DNA of 64,000 bases. It comes from Nitrospira sp. SG-bin1. GTDB lineage: Bacteria > Nitrospirota > Nitrospiria > Nitrospirales > Nitrospiraceae. The notes under the pieces are model-generated. The model ran no database searches. It saw only the letters and a list, made by a program, of their open reading frames with translations, and was not told the origin of the DNA. The position numbers and the translations under genes are program-made. The stretch lies in contig LVWS01000019.1 of the NCBI GenBank assembly GCA_002083365.1, positions 32,268-96,267 of the forward strand. Direction: 5' to 3'. Within the stretch, counting starts at the first letter, position 1; each line of letters begins with the position of its first letter. Shown piece after piece: positions 43,453 through 52,809 of this stretch.

Positions 43453-46400
43453 ATGTTGCGGGTCGTCACCGGTCAGTTTCATCCGGATCTTGAATCGGCT
43501 CTCGTCGATCGCCTTACGGGTCTCACGGCAACGGATCCCCTAGCGCCCCTTGCGATCTTCGTCCCTTCAAAGCCCCTCGCCGCTCGCCTTCGCACCTTGT
43601 TTGCGGTCGGACGGCGATTGTCGCTTCTGAACATCCACATCATGACTTTTCATCAGGTCGCTTTGCGGCTGGCGGAAGAGGTGCGAGTCGATCACCCCTT
43701 ACCACGAATTGTAGATGAGCTGTTTTTCGAGCAATTGGTCCGCCACATTGTCCGCAGCCAGCTCTCCAGCCAGGCTCCGTTACAACGAATCGGACAATCT
43801 TCCGGGACATGGGGCGCGCTCTGGGCGACGATTCGCGACCTGAAGGATGCCGATGTCGATCCAGAACAGGCTCTGCAAGGTCTCCGTGATGGTTATTTTG
43901 AAGAAGAGGACCGGGAGTGGCTTGGCGCCCTCATTTCCCTGTACGCGGGGGTAAAGGAGGCAGGCAAGGCACTCGGGGTCGGAACACAAGACGATCTGGC
44001 CGAAGCGCTTATTCCCTTTGTCCTGACATCCTCATTCCTTCAGTCGTTGAAGGAGGTCTTCTATTACGGGTTCTATGACCTGACGCAGGTGCAGCTGTCG
44101 TTCTTTGAAGCGGTCAGCCGAGCGAAAAGCACCACGTTATTTTTCCCTTTGGAGGATGACTCTGCCTATGGGTTCGCCCGGCGATTTTTCGACCGCTACA
44201 TCCAACCGCTGGTGGTGTCGGAGGAAACCACGATCCGATTGAAACACCGACTCTCCACCGTGGCCTCGCCTTCTGTCCACCTCACTGTACGGAGTACGAT
44301 TGGGGCAGAGGAAGAACTGGCGACCACCTGCCGCGCCATCCTCGATCTGGTCGAAACGAACGGGTATCGATTTGACGAGATCGGCGTCACCGCTCGTACG
44401 CTCGATGCCTATAGCCCGTACCTCCAGTCGATCTTCGATCGTCATCGAATCCCGTTTCGTACGACCGCCTCGCGGCCGTTGATACAGGAACCGATCTGCA
44501 AACTCGTCTTGCAGCTGGCCTCCCTCCCGTTGAACGATTGGTATCGCACATCAGTGCTCGATGTTGTGACATCTCCCCTCCATGCCACCGATTTGTATGA
44601 GGAGTGGTGTGAGTCATACCGGCCCGAACAGTGGAAGCTGCTCGTTCAAACCCTCCATATCACTCACGGAGTCGAGGAGTGGAAACGGTTGGAGCGGGCA
44701 AGTCAAGCATCGATCATCCTCGATGGCGAGGAAAGTCCGGTCGAGGCTCCGACCATTGCACCGGAAGTGACCGGTTTGCTCTGGCAGGTGGTTTCACAGC
44801 TCATCCAAGACTGTTCGGGCTTGCCGTTGAGAGGGGCGATTGGGCAGCTGGTCACGGCTTGTCGAGGTCTCGTTGAACGGCATCTGCGTCGCCTTGAGAC
44901 GGCGGCATCGACCGCCGAGGAGGGTGTTCAGCTTGCGCGCCAAGCCATGACATGGGATGCGCTCGATCACATGTGGATGACCCTCATGGAATTGGAGCCG
45001 CTCAACGAGGACATGACATGGGCCGAATTCGTCGAATTGCTGACGCATACCTTCGAGCGGACGGCGAAGCCGTTACACCATGGCTCCTCACAAGGGGTGA
45101 CGGTGTGCGACGTCATGGCGGCTCGAGGGGTGCCGTTCAAAGCCTTGTTCGTCCTAGGCCTGAACGAAAAAGTCTTTCCCCGCGCTATCCGAGAGGACGC
45201 GTTCTTACGGGATGGCCACCGGCGTGTCCTCGATGCCACGCTTGGGTTTAAGATCGATGAGAAGCTGGCCGCTTACGGAGAAGAGACGTTGCTCTTTCAC
45301 CTGTGTTGTCAGGCTGCTTCTCACCGGCTGTACCTGTCTTATCAACGGGCCGATGAATCGGGACGCATGCTGGCTGCCTCTCCCTATCTCGGGCAAGCCC
45401 GTCGTCGATTCAGCCAAGATGAGCGGCCGATAGACCTCGTCCCTCGACGCCTGACCGATCGCGTGTTGCAGCGGCCGACGATCAAACTGTTCCTCCCACC
45501 GGAAGAATTGACTCAGTGGTTGGCCATCAACGGGCAAGATCCGACCGATCTGGTACAAGCGCTCGGACGTGATGCGGAAACACTCCGCCATGCGGTGTCG
45601 GCCCTGGAACGTATCGAGGAGGACGGTACCGTACTGAACCTCTTCGACGGGATCACGGGAATGGTTGAGCCTCATTGGGCGCGGATCATCGAACGGGGTC
45701 TGGCCCCGACGCCGCTCGAACGGTATGCGCGCTGTCCGTTTCAATATTTCACCACGGATGTGCTGCGACTCGAACCGAGCCGCGTTGTGGTGTCGCAGGA
45801 GCCGGATGCGGCATTGGTCGGCACACTCTGTCACGCGTCATTGCGGCGCATCTATGAACAGCTTGTGAAGGAGGGGTGGCCGGTCGAACCGGTGGCCGGT
45901 CAGACGGTAGAGCAGACGATCCGCGGATCGGTGGAGCAGGCGGCGGCGGACTTAGAGTCACAGCATCGGACGGGCCACTATCTGCTATGGGAGTTGGCGA
46001 AAGAACTGATCGCGACATTGGTGAAGGCGGCGGTGGAAGCGGATGAAGCGGAACAGCATGAGCATGCGTACCTGCCTGTCGCCTTTGAAGTGAATGGAGA
46101 AGGAGCGGTTCCCGGCATTCTCGACGAAGGGTTGCTGAAGGTTCGCGGCCGCATCGACCGGCTGGACCGACACCGCACTTCCGGAGCACTGCGTGTGCTC
46201 GACTACAAATTCAAAGTCGGCTCGGCAATGAAACCGGAGGATCGGAATCTGGTTCAATCGGCGATCCGTGGGTATCGGCTCCAACCGCCGCTTTACAGTC
46301 GTCTCACTGTTCCGGGTCTGCCGACACCGAGCCAGGTGCAGTTCCTGTTTCTCGCTCCCCAGTGGCCGACGGCCATCAGTCGTTCGACGTTTGAGGCGGC

Positions 46401-46626
46401 GTCCAAGTCGTCCGATGCCGACACCATGATCTGGCACACGATCAGAACGTTGGTCGACGGCATACGCGCCGGCCGGTTCTTCATTTTTCCTGACGGCTAT
46501 TGCGACGGCTGTGACTTTCGTGTGGTCTGTCGCCGGGAACATGCGCCGACGTGGTGGAGAGCGTATCGGGCGGCCGAGCCAAAAGCACTCAAGATGCTTC
46601 GCACGCAAACGATTGCCGATGACTGA
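43453..46626 (+). CDS. addB: AddB-like ATP-dependent nuclease subunit, Fe-S PD-(D/E)XK nuclease
   Basis: 1057 residues. The N-terminal helicase-like region lacks a Walker A motif (VPSKPLAARL instead), as in the non-helicase AddB of many species. The C-terminal nuclease domain has GTLCHASLRRIYE (about 792), GRIDRLDRH (about 899) and LDYKFKVG (about 916), the PD-(D/E)XK signature. Four cysteines for an Fe-S cluster: Cys in RYARCPFQYF (about 760) and three in YCDGCDFRVVCR (about 1016-1026). With AddA it resects double-strand breaks up to Chi-type sites for RecA loading. addA starts 8 bases before its stop, so the two are coupled. Confidence 0.88.
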   Translation: MLRVVTGQFHPDLESALVDRLTGLTATDPLAPLAIFVPSKPLAARLRTLFAVGRRLSLLNIHIMTFHQVALRLAEEVRVDHPLPRIVDELFFEQLVRHIVRSQLSSQAPLQRIGQSSGTWGALWATIRDLKDADVDPEQALQGLRDGYFEEEDREWLGALISLYAGVKEAGKALGVGTQDDLAEALIPFVLTSSFLQSLKEVFYYGFYDLTQVQLSFFEAVSRAKSTTLFFPLEDDSAYGFARRFFDRYIQPLVVSEETTIRLKHRLSTVASPSVHLTVRSTIGAEEELATTCRAILDLVETNGYRFDEIGVTARTLDAYSPYLQSIFDRHRIPFRTTASRPLIQEPICKLVLQLASLPLNDWYRTSVLDVVTSPLHATDLYEEWCESYRPEQWKLLVQTLHITHGVEEWKRLERASQASIILDGEESPVEAPTIAPEVTGLLWQVVSQLIQDCSGLPLRGAIGQLVTACRGLVERHLRRLETAASTAEEGVQLARQAMTWDALDHMWMTLMELEPLNEDMTWAEFVELLTHTFERTAKPLHHGSSQGVTVCDVMAARGVPFKALFVLGLNEKVFPRAIREDAFLRDGHRRVLDATLGFKIDEKLAAYGEETLLFHLCCQAASHRLYLSYQRADESGRMLAASPYLGQARRRFSQDERPIDLVPRRLTDRVLQRPTIKLFLPPEELTQWLAINGQDPTDLVQALGRDAETLRHAVSALERIEEDGTVLNLFDGITGMVEPHWARIIERGLAPTPLERYARCPFQYFTTDVLRLEPSRVVVSQEPDAALVGTLCHASLRRIYEQLVKEGWPVEPVAGQTVEQTIRGSVEQAAADLESQHRTGHYLLWELAKELIATLVKAAVEADEAEQHEHAYLPVAFEVNGEGAVPGILDEGLLKVRGRIDRLDRHRTSGALRVLDYKFKVGSAMKPEDRNLVQSAIRGYRLQPPLYSRLTVPGLPTPSQVQFLFLAPQWPTAISRSTFEAASKSSDADTMIWHTIRTLVDGIRAGRFFIFPDGYCDGCDFRVVCRREHAPTWWRAYRAAEPKALKMLRTQTIADD

Positions 46627-49600
46627 GGATTGTCACATATCGGATCGCGCGGCTCGAGAGTCGGCCGAGACGATCTTCGATCGCAACGTCGTGGTCGTGG
46701 CGGGAGCCGGAACCGGCAAGACCACCTTGCTCGTGAATCGTCTCGTGCATCTGTTGATGAAAGAACCCGCTCCGATCCGTATCACACAGGTCGTCGCTCT
46801 GACCTTCACCAACAAGGCGGCGACTGAAATGAAGGTGCGACTGCGCGAACGACTGGCGGTGCTTGCCCGGCCGGCAACCGATGCGGTGCCGCCGAGCGAC
46901 GGAGGAGCCGTCTCGTGCCGCGATCTCCAGTTACGCTATGGATTGAGCATCGACGAGATCGTTACACGCGCTCAGGCAGGCCTCAACGACATTGAAAAAG
47001 CCCAGATCGGCACTCTCCATAGTTTTGCCGCGCACCTGCTGCGCCTTCATCCGCTGGAAGCCGGGGTCGATCCCGATTTCAAGGAAGACGACGGCTCACG
47101 ATTTGAAGAACAATTCGCCGCCGCTTGGGAGTGCTGGCTCGATCATGAATTGAGCCGGGCCGGACAGCACCATCTTCTCTGGCGAGCGATCTTGTCGGCG
47201 ACTACTCTCGAGTCGCTCAGAACGTTGGCGCGGTCGTTGTGCGGCGAATTGGTCGATCTCGACGCTGTACAGCGGCAACTCGCTTCGACAGCGATGACTC
47301 CGGCCCTCTCGAACTGGATTCGGAACATGGGTGACCGAGCGGAGCAGCTCTTGAAAACGTATGACCGGCCGAAGCGCCGCAAGGCGGAGCACATGTTGGC
47401 GGCGGCGGCGGCGGTGATGCGACTTGTGTCCGACAGCGGATTAGCTGGTCGGCGAAATGTGACGGCCGAAGAACGGGAATGGCTCGACAAGGATCTTGGA
47501 AACACGGTGGCTGGATGGGAGAAGGGCGATTTTAAAGAGGCCGCTTGGCTCATCCAGAGCGCGCAACAGCTTCTGTTGGTCGACCATGCATTCTGGAACG
47601 ATCTTCTGACTCTGCTCATTCCGGTGGTGCGGAACATTCGTGAAACTTTTTCGCGGCAGGGCCGACTGTCGTTTGACGGGCTGCTGGCACGGGCACGGAC
47701 CCTTCTCTTCGAACATCCGTCCGTCCGTGAACGGATCAAGCGGGAGTATCGAGCCGTGTTGGTCGATGAATTCCAAGACACGGATCCCGTGCAGTACGAA
47801 ATCATCCTCGCGGTTTCCGAGCGGCAAGGCAGCCACGCGATCGACTGGTTCGAGATGGGTCTCGAACCGGGGAAACTCTTTATTGTCGGAGATCCCAAAC
47901 AGTCGATCTATGCCTTTCGGCGTGCCGACATCGAAGCCTTCGACCGAGTCGTAGAAAAGGTCGTGACTGAAGGAGGAGTGGCCCACACGTTGACGACGAA
48001 CTTTCGAAGCGATGCGGCGGTTTTGGAACCGGTGAATGACGTCTTCGATCGACTGTTCGAACGGAAGCCGTTGGTTCAGCCGGCGAATGTTCGTCTGGAA
48101 GTGCGGCCACGGAGACGCCCGGCCTCGATCGAGCCGGGAGTCCGTCTCAGCGTGACCGCCCCGGGCGGCGAAGATGAGACATTCGATGCCGCCGGGGCGA
48201 CAAGAGCCGAGAGCGAAGTGCTGGCTCGCTGGTTGACCGATGAGGTCCTGAACCAGCCGTCAGTGAAGCCGGGCCACGTGGCGTTGTTGTTCAGAAAACT
48301 CACGCAAGCCGATGCGTATCTCGATGCCTTGCGCCGGCACGGCATCGCCTACACCATTGAAGGGGAAAAACACTTCTATCGTCGCCAAGAGGTGATCGAT
48401 CTCGTGAACCTGTTGCGGGTTTTGGATCATCCGCATGACGAGATCGCCCTGGCCGGCATTCTTCGTTCACCCCTGGGAGGGCTGTCGGATCGGGATCTCT
48501 ATGAGCTCAAGCAGGCGGGGCATTTCAATTATCTCCGCGCGGCACGTCTCGAGGGATGGCCCCATTCTCGCGCCACGCCTGTTCGGCAACTATACGAACA
48601 TCTGGCTTGGCTTCATCGTGCTATCGCGGTTCTTCCATTGGCGGAGACCATCGAACTGATATTTGACCGATTGCCGGTTCTCGACCTGGCTGCGGCGTCG
48701 CTCCATGGCGAGCAAGCCGTGGCGAATCTTATCAAAGTCAAACAGACGGCTGCGTCATTGGCGGACCGGCCTCACATGACGATGAGCGGATTTGTAGAAA
48801 TCATGATCGCCCGGATCGAAGAACAACCGGATGAATCGGAGAGTCCTCTCGCCGAGGAGTCGCTCGAAGCCGTGCATGTCTTGACGATTCATAAGGCCAA
48901 AGGGTTGGAATTTCCCATCGTCGTGCTGCCGGGCCTCCATCAAGGGGCCGGACGAGAGCGGGGTACGCAGCAGGTCGCTTATGACTGGTCGAGCGGAACG
49001 TATGGGCTTTCCTTGGACCGACATCGGTCCCTCGGCTCGTTGTTGGTTCAGCACAAGCTGCGGGTGCGTGAAGAGGCGGAACGCCGCCGTGTCCTCTATG
49101 TGGGAATGACCAGGGCCAAAGAGTTGTTGCTGCTGTCCGGTGGGATCACCACCCGTTCGGTCGGCGAAACGGTGTTCGACCTGCTCCGGAACATCGGAAC
49201 GGGAGAGATCGGGGCGTCCTCGACGGAGGCCTTGAAGGTAGGCGACAGCGTGGTTCCCCATCGAGTCATCAGAGCGCCGGAGCGAAAATGGCCGCGGCGG
49301 CGTTTGGACAGAGTGGCCGATGCGGCCTTGATTGATCTGCAAGAGATTGTCGAACGGTGGGAGAAAAGGACCACCCGATGGAACGAGGTGCGCGAGACCC
49401 CACATCACCTGACACCGACGACGTTGGGGAAACGAGAGCGGTGGGTTATACAAAAGACCACGCCGGTCCGGCCGGACGTGGAGACGGCACGGTTGACCGG
49501 CGTGGTGGCTCACCGAGTCCTCGAACGGTGGGACTTTTCGCAGGACTCCTCTGGATTATTTGTTCACGTTGCCTCGACCATTCAGGCGCTGCTCGGGACG

Positions 49601-49966
49601 GCTGATCAGTCTCTGGCTGGTGCGGTTGCCGAGTCCGTGAACGATCTACTTGCCATGTTCAGTCGATCGGAAGCCTACGCGCGCCTCCGTTCATCCCACA
49701 TCCTCGGCCGAGAGGTCCCATTCGTCATGCCGTGGGGCGATCGGCAAGTCATGGAAGGCGTCATCGACATCCTCTACCGGCTGAATGGAGAGATCTGGAT
49801 AGCCGACTATAAGACTGACGCGATATCGGCCGAGCAGGCAACGGCTCGGGCCCAACAATATCGTCCGCAAAGTGAGGTCTATAAAGCCGCTGTCAAACAG
49901 ACCCTGGGGACTGAGCCGCGGTTGCACTGTCTGTTTCTGCGGTGTGGAGCGGCAGTAGAATTATGA
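46619..49966 (+). CDS. addA: AddA-like UvrD-family helicase-nuclease subunit
   Basis: 1115 residues from the ATG at 46619, overlapping the addB stop. UvrD/Rep motifs: Walker A AGAGTGKTTLL (about 28-37), Ia TQVVALTFTNKAATEMK, II VDEFQDTDP (about 381), III GDPKQSIYAFRRAD (about 423), IV-VI NFRSDAAVLEP, LTIHKAKGLEFPIVV, RRVLYVGMTRAKELLLLSGG. The C-terminal PD-(D/E)XK nuclease is VMEGVIDILYR and WIADYKTDA (about 1060). It provides helicase and one strand-specific nuclease for the AddAB break-repair machine. All catalytic motifs are intact. Confidence 0.92.
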   Translation: MTEDCHISDRAARESAETIFDRNVVVVAGAGTGKTTLLVNRLVHLLMKEPAPIRITQVVALTFTNKAATEMKVRLRERLAVLARPATDAVPPSDGGAVSCRDLQLRYGLSIDEIVTRAQAGLNDIEKAQIGTLHSFAAHLLRLHPLEAGVDPDFKEDDGSRFEEQFAAAWECWLDHELSRAGQHHLLWRAILSATTLESLRTLARSLCGELVDLDAVQRQLASTAMTPALSNWIRNMGDRAEQLLKTYDRPKRRKAEHMLAAAAAVMRLVSDSGLAGRRNVTAEEREWLDKDLGNTVAGWEKGDFKEAAWLIQSAQQLLLVDHAFWNDLLTLLIPVVRNIRETFSRQGRLSFDGLLARARTLLFEHPSVRERIKREYRAVLVDEFQDTDPVQYEIILAVSERQGSHAIDWFEMGLEPGKLFIVGDPKQSIYAFRRADIEAFDRVVEKVVTEGGVAHTLTTNFRSDAAVLEPVNDVFDRLFERKPLVQPANVRLEVRPRRRPASIEPGVRLSVTAPGGEDETFDAAGATRAESEVLARWLTDEVLNQPSVKPGHVALLFRKLTQADAYLDALRRHGIAYTIEGEKHFYRRQEVIDLVNLLRVLDHPHDEIALAGILRSPLGGLSDRDLYELKQAGHFNYLRAARLEGWPHSRATPVRQLYEHLAWLHRAIAVLPLAETIELIFDRLPVLDLAAASLHGEQAVANLIKVKQTAASLADRPHMTMSGFVEIMIARIEEQPDESESPLAEESLEAVHVLTIHKAKGLEFPIVVLPGLHQGAGRERGTQQVAYDWSSGTYGLSLDRHRSLGSLLVQHKLRVREEAERRRVLYVGMTRAKELLLLSGGITTRSVGETVFDLLRNIGTGEIGASSTEALKVGDSVVPHRVIRAPERKWPRRRLDRVADAALIDLQEIVERWEKRTTRWNEVRETPHHLTPTTLGKRERWVIQKTTPVRPDVETARLTGVVAHRVLERWDFSQDSSGLFVHVASTIQALLGTADQSLAGAVAESVNDLLAMFSRSEAYARLRSSHILGREVPFVMPWGDRQVMEGVIDILYRLNGEIWIADYKTDAISAEQATARAQQYRPQSEVYKAAVKQTLGTEPRLHCLFLRCGAAVEL

Positions 49967-49984
49967 TGATCAGGGACAGTTGAA

Positions 49985-50362
49985 ATGGCCGGACGGAAGC
50001 ATATCTCATCTGAAGATTTTGCACGGCTGGTTCAGCAGGCGATCGCCGACCTGCCGCCTCCCTATGCCAAATTGATGGAATCCATCGCGGTCGTCGTGGA
50101 GGAAGAACCGCCGCAAGATGTGTTGGAGGAGCTTGATCTCGACAAAGAAGACGACTTGCTCGGCCTCTATCAAGGCCAGCCGTTGACGGCTGATTCGTTC
50201 TTCAGGCCAGGAGGGGAGCCCCCGCCACAAATTTCCATCTATCGCGGACCGATCCTTCGTTGTTGTGAAAGTCCTGAAGAAGTCGTGCAGGAAGTGCGTG
50301 ATACCGTTGTCCATGAATTGGGCCACCATGTGGGTCTCGACGATGACGACATGCCGTACTAA
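49985..50362 (+). CDS. Minimal HExxH metallopeptidase
   Basis: 125 residues with HELGHHVGLDDDD close to the C-terminus (HExxH zinc motif plus a third His/Asp region). This is the small 'minimal metallopeptidase' family (DUF1025/MtfA-unrelated), usually 100-140 residues. The substrate is unknown. Begins 18 bases after addA, so co-transcription with addBA is likely. The upstream part has an acidic stretch (EEEPPQDVLEELDLDKEDD). Confidence 0.86.
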   Translation: MAGRKHISSEDFARLVQQAIADLPPPYAKLMESIAVVVEEEPPQDVLEELDLDKEDDLLGLYQGQPLTADSFFRPGGEPPPQISIYRGPILRCCESPEEVVQEVRDTVVHELGHHVGLDDDDMPY

Positions 50363-50449
50363 ATCAAGACGTCTTGAGTGCGTAGTTGTGAATGTTAAGT
50401 TCCAAGGTCCAGTCCAAAGAACTAAACACTCACCACTCAAAATTATGAA

Positions 50450-51268
50450 CTATTCTGCCGCATTCTGAGTCCGCAACCGTGCTCGTTGATAGCCTAAGAT
50501 CAGCATGACGGAGCCGAGGACGATCATGGGCAAGGACAGGATCTGGCCCATGGTAATAGGTCCCAGAATAAAACCCAGGTGTTGATCCGGTTCACGGAAG
50601 AGTTCGACGATCAGTCGACTGAGGCCGTAGCCGGTAATGAAGCTCCAGAAGATCGTGCCGGGTGGGGTTGGACGTCGATCGATCCACCATAGCACGGTGA
50701 ACAACACGAAGCCTTCCAGCACGGCTTCATACAGTTGAGAAGGGTGGCGGCACATAGGCCCACCGGCCGGAAAGACCATGCACCAGTCCACGTCGGTGGA
50801 TCGACCGAAGAGTTCACCGTTGATGAAATTTCCAATCCGACCGCAACCCAAGCCGATCGGTGTGACGCCGGCCGCCAGGTCCGCGACCGTATAGACGGGA
50901 ATCCCCCGTTTTCGGCTGAACCAGATCAGCGCGATAACCGTCCCGAGGAGCCCTCCGTGGAAGGACATGCCTCCTTCCCAGACCGCGAGGAGCTTCAGCG
51001 GATTCTGGCTGTAGTACGAAAAGTTGTAAAAGAGTGTGTAGCCGATCCGCCCACCGAGAAATACGCCGAAGGCGGCGTAGACGACCATGTCATAGATTTG
51101 ATCCTTCCGGATTTCCAACCCTTTGTGTGTGACTTTGCGTTGAATGAGGAAGTACGCCGCGGTCAGGCCGATCAGATACATCAACCCATACCAGCGGAGC
51201 TGAATGGGGCCAAGTGCGACGAGCACGGGGTCGATATTTGGGTAAGGGATAGCGGCTAGCGGACCCAT
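50450..51268 (-). CDS. lgt: Prolipoprotein diacylglyceryl transferase
   Basis: 272 residues with about seven membrane helices. The Lgt signature is present: IRWYG-like QLRWYGLMYLIGL, GGRIGYTLFYNFSYY, MSFHGGLLGTVIALIWF (catalytic His), GCGRIGNFINGELFGR (His-less but Arg-Asn core) and HPSQLYEAVLEGF. Lgt transfers diacylglycerol to the lipobox cysteine in the inner membrane, the first lipoprotein maturation step. Many lipoproteins in this window depend on it. Stands alone on the minus strand, converging on the metallopeptidase. Confidence 0.96.
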   Translation of the reverse strand: MGPLAAIPYPNIDPVLVALGPIQLRWYGLMYLIGLTAAYFLIQRKVTHKGLEIRKDQIYDMVVYAAFGVFLGGRIGYTLFYNFSYYSQNPLKLLAVWEGGMSFHGGLLGTVIALIWFSRKRGIPVYTVADLAAGVTPIGLGCGRIGNFINGELFGRSTDVDWCMVFPAGGPMCRHPSQLYEAVLEGFVLFTVLWWIDRRPTPPGTIFWSFITGYGLSRLIVELFREPDQHLGFILGPITMGQILSLPMIVLGSVMLILGYQRARLRTQNAAE

Positions 51269-51713
51269 GAATCGGCTTCCCGAACAATCCTTTCCGAGAC
51301 AGCGTCGTTAGATCGAAAGGAACACAAAGATTGAATCATCTTCCGCATCTTTACGGGCTCGGCAAAACTTGCCGCAGGATAATACGGGGGCTTACGTATC
51401 AATGCAAGCTCGACGAAGATTAGAAGCTGCTAAACTACTGGCGCAGGAGAATCGGCTTCCATGGCTGATTTCCAAGGACGGGTGGATGGAAAGTGTTGGC
51501 TTTCTGAAACGACTGTGCCCCGTTCTGTCGATAAAATGAGACCAAAAATTAGTCACTTCTCATTGACAAAAAAAGTCCTGAGCGATTTTTCCGCGGAAAA
51601 TGGATTCCCTGCGAGCATTCCGATCCTGGCACAGAGCATGCTGAAAGACCTGGACGATAGGGAGAGTTCCTAAACGATCTTCCGGCTCATTCACCATCAT
51701 GAGGAGGTTCATC
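51269..51713. other. Intergenic region without a supported gene
   Basis: About 445 bases between lgt and ytxH-like gene. A 70-residue frame at 51461 has no family features. Promoter DNA of lgt lies at the left. Confidence 0.4.
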
Positions 51714-51983
51714 ATGTCGGAGCAGGGGAATCAGGTCGCCAAGGCAGCAGCACTCATTGCCGGTGGGGCGGTCATCGGAGCGGGACTCGGGCTCCTCTTC
51801 GCTCCGCAGACCGGTGCGGAAACTCGTCGGAACATCGGCCGCTATGCCCGCAAGGCCCAGGTGCAGACCAGCCGGTGGGGCCGCGCGGTCAAGTCGGGCG
51901 TAGAAGAGGTGTTGAACCGCAAACCTGCACCGGAGAAGGGGCGTGAAGACCAGCGGCCGCAACTCGCCGCAGTGTTGAACTGA
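51714..51983 (+). CDS. YtxH domain-containing protein
   Basis: 89 residues from the ATG at 51714 (GAGGAGG six bases upstream). One Gly/Ala-rich membrane-inserting segment AALIAGGAVIGAGLGLLFAPQTGAE is followed by ETRRNIGRYARKAQVQ, the YtxH signature, then an amphipathic basic helix. YtxH proteins are small stress-induced membrane proteins. Function poorly known. Confidence 0.85.
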   Translation: MSEQGNQVAKAAALIAGGAVIGAGLGLLFAPQTGAETRRNIGRYARKAQVQTSRWGRAVKSGVEEVLNRKPAPEKGREDQRPQLAAVLN

Positions 51984-52046
51984 CCTCCTCGACGATCATC
52001 GGTGGCAGTCACCCCGTCGCTCTCCTCCGTCGGCACGGGCTGACTG

Positions 52047-52793
52047 CTATCGATGGTCCGAGGGGATCTGAATACTGATGGCCCCCGCCAGTTCTCCTGC
52101 CCGAGCCCCTTCTCTCGGATAGCCGGAAATATCAAGGATGCCCTTGGGGCTTCCATGACAGGTGAGACAATCTTCCGAATAGTAGATCGGCATCACGGTT
52201 CTGAGTAACCGTCCACCGTCGACCCATTCGACCACCGGAGCGCTGGGCGGCGGTTCGTTCGCAAGCCGTTTCAGGACCGTTTCCTCATATGCGTCCGGAG
52301 CATTCTTCAAATTCCGCGGGTCGAGAGTCGTCTGCTTCATCGTGACCTTCGATTGCTTCGAGAATTTCCGGGCGGCCTGGCTGCCGAACGAGGCGGGTAT
52401 AAAATTTTTGTATCCGATTCCTCGTTGATTGATCACCAACTGAGCGTCTGCCACGACCTCTTTGCTCGCGAGAAGCAGCATGGTCAATAGATTTCTTGTC
52501 GGAGAAGGCAGCCGGGAAGGAGGATGCTTCAGATCAATATGGCTCTGCTGAAAAAACTCATCAAGGACCAGTCGTTCAAAGACCTCGGGCGTGAATCCTT
52601 TATCGCCTTTACCCGGGTCGTTGATCAATGATTGATTCCGCTCGATGACGACACGCCCCGCATTCAGAAACGTCGCCAGGAGTTGGGCAGCCTGTTCGCT
52701 GTCTTTTTGTGAGGTTTGCGCAAAGACGCTCTGGGACCACATGAGTAGGAAGACCAAGCTCAGCGATAGACATGTCTTTGAGACAGCGATCAT
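52047..52793 (-). CDS. Tll0287-like (DUF3365) haem-binding exported protein
   Basis: 248 residues from the ATG at 52793 (GAGG five bases upstream). Signal peptide SLSLVFLLMWSQSVFAQ. The mature part has the long helix AAQLLATFLNAGRVVIERNQSLIND, SRLPSPTRNLLTMLLLASKEVVADAQL, and a single haem motif in EDCLTCHGSPKGILD (CxxCH) close to the end. This is the DUF3365/Tll0287 fold, a PAS-like haem-binding sensor domain usually found joined to histidine kinases; here free in the periplasm. It follows the solute-binding gene by 16 bases, so the two form an operon. Confidence 0.83.
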   Translation of the reverse strand: MIAVSKTCLSLSLVFLLMWSQSVFAQTSQKDSEQAAQLLATFLNAGRVVIERNQSLINDPGKGDKGFTPEVFERLVLDEFFQQSHIDLKHPPSRLPSPTRNLLTMLLLASKEVVADAQLVINQRGIGYKNFIPASFGSQAARKFSKQSKVTMKQTTLDPRNLKNAPDAYEETVLKRLANEPPPSAPVVEWVDGGRLLRTVMPIYYSEDCLTCHGSPKGILDISGYPREGARAGELAGAISIQIPSDHR

Positions 52794-52809
52794 GAGCACC
52801 TCAGCTTTC

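Noticed and set aside
47143..49513. Several long minus-strand frames in addA
   Set aside because: Overlap fully with UvrD motifs on the plus strand; composition is shadow-like (Arg/Ser-rich).
51461..51673. 70-residue frame between lgt and the YtxH gene
   Set aside because: No family, poor Shine-Dalgarno spacing.
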